Shown: positions 58,655-64,000 of the stretch, piece after piece
Layout of the letters: each line of letters begins with the position of its first letter
Position numbering within the stretch: the first letter of the stretch is position 1
Assembly (NCBI RefSeq): GCF_001316285.1
Contig: NZ_BBDO01000004.1
Span: 1-64,000, forward strand
Origin: Vulcanisaeta sp. JCM 16161
GTDB lineage: Archaea; Thermoproteota; Thermoprotei; Thermoproteales; Thermocladiaceae
Length of the DNA stretch: 64,000 bases
Direction of reading: 5' to 3'
Program-made: the position numbers and the translations under genes
The notes under the pieces: generated by a model
Database searches by the model: none
Seen by the model: the letters and a program-made list of their open reading frames with translations, nothing else
Told to the model about the DNA's origin: nothing

Positions 58655-59566
58655 TTAATACTCTGTTTTAAGGTTTTCTCCATCAATTTCTAATTTCGCA
58701 TCTGCGTCTCCGTACTTAATTCTACTCCTAATAACACCCTTAATATGATAAATCAACGTATAATCATTATTAACCCACCTATTTACAGCATCAAGCAGTG
58801 AATCGATAGGGTTCTTATTAAACAACGGTTCAAGCAACTTCCTATTAGTCTCCAAACGCCTAATTACGTTTGATGGATCAGCATAGAGGGTTAGGAAGTC
58901 ATAAACCCTGGCCAGCGGTATCGCTGACAACTTAGTTGACCAATGCAGGGACAGGGGCACCCTATACATCTTAACCTTAAGCATTGTGTTACCGCCGATA
59001 ATTACATCATTACCATATGCCTGGAATAGATCGAAGGACTTCAAGCTCCTATTCACGACCTCACCCACTAAATTAACGAAGGGTCTCATATAATCATCAC
59101 TGACCTCCCTCGATAATGGCGCAATTACCTTAAAACCGTTCATGCCATCAAATATCACGGCATTATTCACTAAACCAACATACTCAAAGACAACACGTAT
59201 CACAGTTACTATTAAGTCCATTAGCTCCAACCCCCTATCCAGTATCCAAACCTTCTTACCACCCTTAACATCTATTATGGCGATGTCAATACCCTTTGAT
59301 AACGCCGTGCTCACGGATGCCATGAAATCAATACCACCAGCCTTAACATACCTAATCAACTCATCCTTATTATTAATGATTATCGGCAATTTACTACCAT
59401 CCTCATGCTTAGCCCTGGTGATCAATGTCGCCGAATCATTAACCTGCCTAATAATGGCGGCTCTCCTATTTGCTAGGAAATTGATCATTAAATCACCAAC
59501 AATGTCATAATACTTAAGTGGCCTAACGGATGACTTGGGCACCATTGGCACGAGCCTCCTAGGCAT
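58655..59566 (-). CDS. LigD-polymerase/primase-like (AEP superfamily) protein
   Basis: 303 intact residues. Order resembles the primase-polymerase domain of LigD: SSVRPLKYYDIVGDLMINFLANRRAAI, GIDFMASVSTALSKGIDIAIIDVKGG, VNNAVIFDGMNGFKVIAPLSREV, and MYRVPLSLHWSTKLSAIPL. The expected DxD is read as IIDVKG and the SGxGxH motif as DGMNGFKV, so catalytic residues seem lost or replaced. Overlaps the downstream end of the GTPase gene by eight bases. Assignment is based on motif order only; a non-catalytic paralogue is my preferred reading. Confidence 0.45.
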   Translation of the reverse strand: MPRRLVPMVPKSSVRPLKYYDIVGDLMINFLANRRAAIIRQVNDSATLITRAKHEDGSKLPIIINNKDELIRYVKAGGIDFMASVSTALSKGIDIAIIDVKGGKKVWILDRGLELMDLIVTVIRVVFEYVGLVNNAVIFDGMNGFKVIAPLSREVSDDYMRPFVNLVGEVVNRSLKSFDLFQAYGNDVIIGGNTMLKVKMYRVPLSLHWSTKLSAIPLARVYDFLTLYADPSNVIRRLETNRKLLEPLFNKNPIDSLLDAVNRWVNNDYTLIYHIKGVIRSRIKYGDADAKLEIDGENLKTEY

Positions 59567-60356
59567 TGCTAATCACCCTAGGCCTATAGTAGTAAACTAA
59601 TTTACCGAGTATCCAATCCCTAATCACCGCAATGGCGGCCTCCCTAATATTCACCTTACCACCCTTCAATAACAACCCCCTCCTTTTACCAACTAATTCC
59701 AGGAGCTCCATTGGATCCTCGGAATCAACGCCATACCTATCCATAAATGCCTTGGGGTTGAACGCCTTAATCCTCATTATTAACTTTACCGCTGGTAAGA
59801 CGGGGTCCTCTAGCTTCGAGGGATCTATGGCGCCTTTAATAATAAGTAGGGCCTCGTCCTTAACCTCCTCCGGCGGTATAACGCCTGGCGTATCGATAAC
59901 CACGAGCACTGCTTAGCCCTAACCACCTGCTCGCCAATGGTCCAACCAGGTATTGGGCTCGTCTCCGCAACATGCCTACCCTTTAGGTAATTTATTATTG
60001 TTGACTTACCTACGTTTGGGTAGCCAACCACGGAGACCCTAACGGGAAGCCTAGCCGCGTGCTGCTTAATACTGAGAATTAGCTTCCTAGTGCCCAACCT
60101 ATTCTTAGCACTTATGAATACTGTGGGGTAATCCTGCTCAAGGTACTCCTTCCACTCCTTAAGCACATCAATAGGCACTAGGTCGGCCTTGTTAATCACT
60201 ATTATTAACGGCTTACCCAACTTACCTAATAACTCCTCAACCCTCCTATTCCTAGTCTCCACGGATCCCTAGAATCAATAACCTCAAGTACCAAGTCACT
60301 TATCTCCAGAACATTCCTAACCCTCCTCCAAGCCTCAGCCTGGCTTACCCTACTCA
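59559..60356 (-). CDS. Circularly permuted GTPase (YlqF/YawG family)
   Basis: About 265 residues. The G motifs are permuted: G4 VINKADLVP precedes G1 VGYPNVGKSTIINYLKG and G3 IDTPGVIPP, as in YlqF/RbgA and Nog2-type GTPases of large-subunit assembly. The start ATG at 60356 (SRVSQAEAWRRVRNVLEISD) includes the typical LEVIDSRDP stretch. Frameshifts near 60255 and 59910. Ribosome assembly is the likely role, given the family. Confidence 0.88.
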
Positions 60357-60417
60357 TTTATCAAGGCCTAAGTCCTTATGTAATAATGTTTAAAAATATA
60401 AAACGTTCCCTAACTAC

Positions 60418-61046
60418 GTGGCCTTTGAGAGGCCAATACCGTCAAGGCTAACCCTATTGAGACTCAGAAATCAGGAGAGACTTTACAGGAGTATTAAGAA
60501 GACTGTTGAGGATGCTAGGAATGCGACGATACAGAGGATTAGGGCAATAATACCCAAGCTTGAGAGTGCCAGGAAGAGCGTTTATGAGGAGTTGGCAGGG
60601 TCTCTCTATTGCTTAAGGCCGCTATTTCGAGGATGAGTATTGAGGATTACGGCAAACTGAGTGAGGTTGTAAGGCCGTCGGTCGATGTGGAGTTTACGGA
60701 TATAATAATGGAGGGGCTTAAGTTCAGGGGGCTTGAGTTTAAGGGCGTCTCAAGTCCTAATTACGGAATCTATGCAATACCGCCAGAACTCGATAGTGCC
60801 TTGTACGGGATCTACGGCAATTTTAGGGCTATTTCAGAAATGATGAATCTGGAGAGTTTATTCTACACATTGCTCGCTAGGGTTAGGGAGTACCAGAGGA
60901 TGGTTAATGCCATAGACAACGTATTGCTGCCCAGGATCATCGAAAGTGCTAAGTTCGTTAGGCTTAAGCTTGATGAGGATGAGCGTGAGGAGTTCGTTAG
61001 AAGAATAGTGATTAATAGGCTTCTTGAGTCGTTAGGAAGGCGTTAA
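60418..61046 (+). CDS. atpD: A/V-type ATP synthase subunit D
   Basis: Central-stalk subunit. About 208 residues: PSRLTLLRLRNQERLYRSI at the N-terminus, long coiled helices (RKSVYEELAGSLLKAAISRM) and the C-terminal helix LLARVREYQRMVNAIDNVLLPRI. The start is GTG at 60418 with TATA-like GTTTAAAAATAT about 24 bp upstream. One frameshift near 60605. Other ATPase subunits are not in the window. Confidence 0.9.
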
Positions 61047-61088
61047 TGGGTAAGTAAGGCTTAAGTACTTCATAGTGACTCCACGCTT

Positions 61089-61160
61089 AATGAAGACAGG
61101 AGGGATGCACCGAGCGGTGACGACGGATTTGAACGCGGATTCCCCAATCCCTCCTTACAC
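61089..61160 (+). ncRNA. Candidate H/ACA-like guide RNA or other structured RNA
   Basis: A hairpin is closed by GGAGGGAT (61099-61106) pairing perfectly with ATCCCTCC (61147-61154), followed two bases later by ACA (61157-61159). Inside, GCG and CGC flank GTGACGA and TTGA, which together look like a C/D-type K-loop for L7Ae. A TATA-like GCTTAAGTA (61059-61067) is about 25 bp upstream of the presumed 5' end. This fits an archaeal H/ACA RNA (hairpin, K-loop, ACA), but the upper stem is short and bulged, and a pseudouridylation pocket is not clear. Confidence 0.4.
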
Positions 61161-61186
61161 CTTAAATAATTACCTAGTGGGGTACT

Positions 61187-61756
61187 ATGGCAATCAACAT
61201 TAAGAGGGTTGCCCTGGTATACATAATTGAGTTAGTTCTCCTGGTCCTACTATCAATAATTGGCTTTTACATTGGTCCACTATTCGTGAACCAATCAGTG
61301 ATTAATTCCTTACGTAATCAATTAATAAGTACAGTCAATCTAGGCCCCAATTACATTTTCCTTCATAACCTGGAAATCGATACGTTAATGGCAATTCCCG
61401 TGGTTGGTCCATTATTCTTCGTACTCGCCCTAGTGATGACGGGCTTCGTACTTGGTGTATATGTCGCATATGCATTAAATTCGATAATAGGTCTCGTAAT
61501 ATCCCTATTCGTAACAATGTTCTTTCCTCACGGGATCGCAGAACTACTTGCATATGCCTTTTCCACAACAGGTTCATTAACCTTCACGAGGGACCTCATC
61601 AATTCATTACGCGGTGGTAGACGTATTAGTAAGGGCGATATAACGGCATTAATAATCTATTACCTAATATCGGTGGTACTACTTTATATAGCGGCAAATA
61701 TTGAGTATTTCGAAATAACGGCGCTGAAGGGCTTGATAAGTAGTATGGTTAGTTAA
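61187..61756 (+). CDS. SpoIIM/DUF95-family membrane protein
   Basis: 189 intact residues with about five hydrophobic segments. The signature FFPHGIAELLAYAFSTTGSL is the PHGxxE region of the SpoIIM (stage II sporulation M-like) family, widely found in archaea with unknown function. A TATA-like CCTTAAATAA lies about 22 bp upstream, indicating a leaderless message. Confidence 0.8.
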   Translation: MAINIKRVALVYIIELVLLVLLSIIGFYIGPLFVNQSVINSLRNQLISTVNLGPNYIFLHNLEIDTLMAIPVVGPLFFVLALVMTGFVLGVYVAYALNSIIGLVISLFVTMFFPHGIAELLAYAFSTTGSLTFTRDLINSLRGGRRISKGDITALIIYYLISVVLLYIAANIEYFEITALKGLISSMVS

Positions 61757-61760
61757 CCGC

Positions 61761-62623
61761 TTAGGTTTGATACAGGAACCTCTGGGTCATTAGATTCTGC
61801 ACAAATATTGGTAACTGGATATTGTTAATGGTATTGTCGTAGGCCCCAGTCTTAGTATTATAACCTAACATGAATATTATCGGCGAGTTTATGGGCATCT
61901 CGTAAGTGAGTGGTGATGGCGTTAGGAATGGCGGTACGTAGTATAGGGTGAGCACTAGGCCGACCTCGCCTGGTACTTCATGACATACTGTTCATACCTA
62001 CTCACACAGGATGTTGCATTTACGTTAATACCCATGCCATTAAGTATTGACTGCACTGAGGAAATGCTCGTTAGGTTCGCTATGTTACTAGCATTGGCCC
62101 CAATTATTGAACCAACCCTACTAAGGAATAGTAGGGCATTATACCTATTGGTTGAGTTGAAGTATAGGCAATAGGCCACCGATGCCACATTAAGTTCTGC
62201 GGTCGTTAAAGGTGATGCGGACATCGTGCCCATGTACGAGTAGACATTAAACGCAATTTCGTACTGAACAAGCCCCTTGCTCGAAGTGCTAATTATGTAA
62301 TTGACATTATTAACAGTGAAATTCGTCGCGGGAGGCATGACTGGGTTATATAGTATTAATACCTTGATTGGGGCTGTGCTCGGTCCATAAACCAGGCTAT
62401 AATTACTAAAACTACTATATATTAATGATGCATTATCCAGTTGGAAGTATGGAGGCCATATTACAATGCTAGACGTGCCGATGGGATACGTAATTTCCGT
62501 AACGCCACTATGCAACTTTGATGTTGGTGCGAAAATCCTTGCGAGTAGGAAGTACGTTAATACCGCGGCTAGTATAATCACTAGCACGAGTATCGCCATA
62601 TCTATTACCTTATTAACGTCCAT
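61761..62623 (-). CDS. Membrane-anchored DsbA-fold protein lacking the active-site cysteines
   Basis: About 287 residues, one frameshift near 61960. An N-terminal membrane anchor (MAILVLVIILAAVLTYFLLARIF) is followed by an extracytoplasmic domain. GPSTAPIKVLILYNPVMPPATNF aligns in pattern with the DsbA strand-plus-active-site segment (APIKVxxFxDxxCPxC), but VMPPA replaces the CPxC. The helical insert and a SPLTYEMPINSPIIFM region resembling the cis-Pro strand follow. Two remaining Cys (AYCLYF, ATSCVSR) could form a structural disulfide. Fold assignment is by pattern only. Confidence 0.5.
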
Positions 62624-62718
62624 CTCGTTACCATAGGTGCCCGGATTTATTAAGGATTACTCACGCATTAATAACGTTATAGAAATGCTTAAATTAGTGA
62701 TTGTTCCACGGATTCCCA

Positions 62719-62931
62719 ATGGCATTACCCAGGGTTGAGAGGCCGAGACCAGTACTTCATGGACCAACCGTGCCGGTATGTACCTCATGCGGCAAGCCAA
62801 TCAAACCATACGAGAGAGCAACCCACTTCCTATGCCCAAACTGCGGTAAGGCGGAGATCTGGAGATGCGAGCACTGCAGGAGGACGGGAAACCCATACAA
62901 ATGCCCAGTCTGTGGTTTTGAAGGCCCATAA
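62719..62931 (+). CDS. Zinc-ribbon RNA-binding protein
   Basis: 70 residues from the ATG at 62719 (a TTG at 62701 is also in frame; the TATA-like CTTAAATTA favours the ATG). Four CxxC knuckles: [22 protein letters not shown] and CPVCGFEG. It matches the archaeal small zinc-ribbon family annotated as RNA-binding and involved in translation. Confidence 0.82.
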   Translation: MALPRVERPRPVLHGPTVPVCTSCGKPIKPYERATHFLCPNCGKAEIWRCEHCRRTGNPYKCPVCGFEGP

Positions 62932-62951
62932 CAATTGAATAAACCTCCCCC

Positions 62952-63335
62952 TTATTTCCTCCAGTCACTGAATGGTCTTGGAAACAACTCACTAAGACTA
63001 TGTCTTATTACCTTATCTCCATGGACAATAATCACCTCTTCAACACCGAATTCGCTCATTACCTGAAGACAAGCCCCACACGGATAGATGGGCCTGTCTA
63101 GGTTTGATGTTAGTACTATTGTCTTTATTTTTCTCTCACCATTTGACACGGCATTGAATATGGCAACCCTCTCCGCGCATACCGTGAGCCCAAGGGACGC
63201 GTTCTCAACATTTACCCCCCTATACACCTTGCCGTCGGGCGTTACCGCCAGCGCGCTCACCTTAACCCCACTATACGGCGCATATGAGTGCTTCAACCCA
63301 TCCTTAACAAGTTCTATCCATTCCCTTGGAATCAC
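62952..63335 (-). CDS. cdd: Cytidine deaminase
   Basis: Deaminates cytidine/deoxycytidine in pyrimidine salvage. 127 intact residues: YAPYSGVKVSALAV, VNVENASLGLTVCAERVAI with the zinc-binding Cys and catalytic Glu, and PIYPCGACLQVMSEFG with the other two Cys ligands. Length and motifs match the tetrameric homodimer type. Confidence 0.95.
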   Translation of the reverse strand: MIPREWIELVKDGLKHSYAPYSGVKVSALAVTPDGKVYRGVNVENASLGLTVCAERVAIFNAVSNGERKIKTIVLTSNLDRPIYPCGACLQVMSEFGVEEVIIVHGDKVIRHSLSELFPRPFSDWRK

Positions 63336-63401
63336 GGTGTGTGATTAAGTAATAATGAATTTAAATAGTTCCCACTTAAATTACGTGATTGGTGATTAAT
63401 A

Positions 63402-64000
63402 TTGAAGCTTGCCATAATAGTTGGGGCGAACAATGTGAGCATTAATGTGGCCAAAGCCCTCATGGATAGGTATGAAGTAGTTATTGTTGATTCGAATGAT
63501 GAGGCATGCTCAAGGGCTTTCAAGATACTTAAGTCGTCAGCACTTGTTTATAGAGGTGATCCAGGTAGTGAGGATGTGCTTAGTGAGGTTGGTATTGATA
63601 AAGCCGAGGTGTTTTTGGCGTTGTCTGATAATGATGAATTGAATTACAAGGCATGCAATATAGCCAGGGGTAAGGGAGTTCCACTGGTGATTGCCAGGGT
63701 TAATAATAAGGACAACTTGGATTTATTTAGGGAGTTGAATGTTAACACGGTGATAGTTGAGGACCTAATATCAAAGAATGTGGAGGCTCTGGTCATGAAT
63801 AGTATTGCGAGGTCTCTATTCACAGACACGGCAATAAACATAACATTCGCCGTGGTGAGGGTTAACGCCGATTCGCAATTAATAGGTAAACGCATTAGTG
63901 AGGTGGCCGAGAATTATGGCGTTGCAGTACCATACATAGTGGCATCAAGTGGTATTACAAAGCCAAGCAGTGACTACGTCATAGAGGGTAATGATGAATT
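63402..64000 (+). CDS. trkA: TrkA-type NAD-binding (RCK) potassium-uptake regulator, 5' part
   Basis: TTG start at 63402 with a TATA-like CACTTAAATTA about 24 bp upstream. Rossmann start KLAIIVGANNVSINVAKAL (GxNxxS, a variant of GxGxxG), then VVIVDSNDEACSRAF, VYRGDPGSEDVL, FLALSDNDELNYKACNIA and, near the window end, a C-terminal TrkA_C-like domain (VAVPYIVASSG). The 3' end is beyond 64000. Confidence 0.85.
   Translation, partial: MKLAIIVGANNVSINVAKALMDRYEVVIVDSNDEACSRAFKILKSSALVYRGDPGSEDVLSEVGIDKAEVFLALSDNDELNYKACNIARGKGVPLVIARVNNKDNLDLFRELNVNTVIVEDLISKNVEALVMNSIARSLFTDTAINITFAVVRVNADSQLIGKRISEVAENYGVAVPYIVASSGITKPSSDYVIEGNDE

Noticed and set aside
61099..61154. tRNA or split tRNA half, suggested by a T-loop-like GTTCAAATCC on the minus strand and a 7-8 bp closing stem.
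   Set aside because: The T-loop does not lie next to the acceptor-like strand and no anticodon or D arm can be folded, even allowing one-base losses.

Overview
The window is chromosomal DNA from a hyperthermophilic crenarchaeon, most likely order Thermoproteales (Vulcanisaeta/Caldivirga-like). Evidence: reverse gyrase, archaeal RFC large and small subunits, GatE, aIF1A, NMD3, eL19/uL18/uS7, SRP54, non-phosphorylating GAPDH (GAPN), mevalonate kinase, a PIN-ATPase-KH protein, a C/D-box guide RNA, and TATA boxes 22-30 bp before start codons, which indicates mostly leaderless transcripts. The lineage is inferred from gene content; no database search was possible.

Layout. 1-5.9 kb: rfcL (partial), rfcS, rps7 and intein-bearing rtcB, all minus. 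6-9.2 kb: accessory patch with a headless radical-SAM/SPASM protein and two tandem paralogous MFS transporters. 9.2-14.8 kb: gatE, thiolase, a small HTH protein convergent with a KaiC-like ATPase, tRNA-Gly(UCC), a SixA-like phosphatase and a zinc ribbon. 14.9-22.7 kb: intein-bearing B12-type ribonucleotide reductase overlapping convergently with reverse gyrase. 22.7-31.6 kb: small unknowns, Rio1 kinase, ETF alpha (short) and beta, aIF1A, NMD3, HtrA-like protease, a phosphodiesterase-like protein and SRP54. 31.6-38.7 kb: a KaiC-like ATPase with Tyr/Gln/Asn-rich tails, a PINA-type ATPase, mevalonate kinase, an MFS transporter, a C/D guide RNA, a small unknown and a degenerate indolepyruvate-oxidoreductase-like protein. 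38.8-44.7 kb: a giant anchored zinc protease facing a three-gene ABC exporter. 44.8-55.4 kb: KH/zinc protein, aspS, transporters, eL19-uL18, a quinone-reductase-like MDR, a TSUP permease, a thioredoxin-reductase pseudogene, a divergent two-subunit fumarase and a CBS protein. 55.5-64 kb: GAPN, an HTH-nuclease, membrane proteins, a LigD-primase-like protein, a circularly permuted GTPase, V-type ATPase subunit D, a candidate H/ACA-like RNA, a SpoIIM-like protein, a Cys-less DsbA-like protein, a zinc ribbon, cytidine deaminase and a TrkA-type protein (partial).

The dominant caveat is that about 36 of some 60 protein genes carry one or more frameshifts, usually an apparent one-base loss in a short homopolymer. 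The T-stem of the only tRNA is also two bases short. Since universally essential genes are hit, most of these are probably sequencing/assembly errors; the CDS spans below join the pieces. Genuine decay is argued separately for the SPASM protein, the thioredoxin-reductase remnant and possibly MFS copy A.

Most interesting signals: two inteins, each placed directly before a catalytic cysteine; a KaiC-like ATPase with prion-like aromatic tails; a C/D guide RNA with a 10-nt match to a remembered conserved 23S rRNA segment; and the protease/exporter locus.
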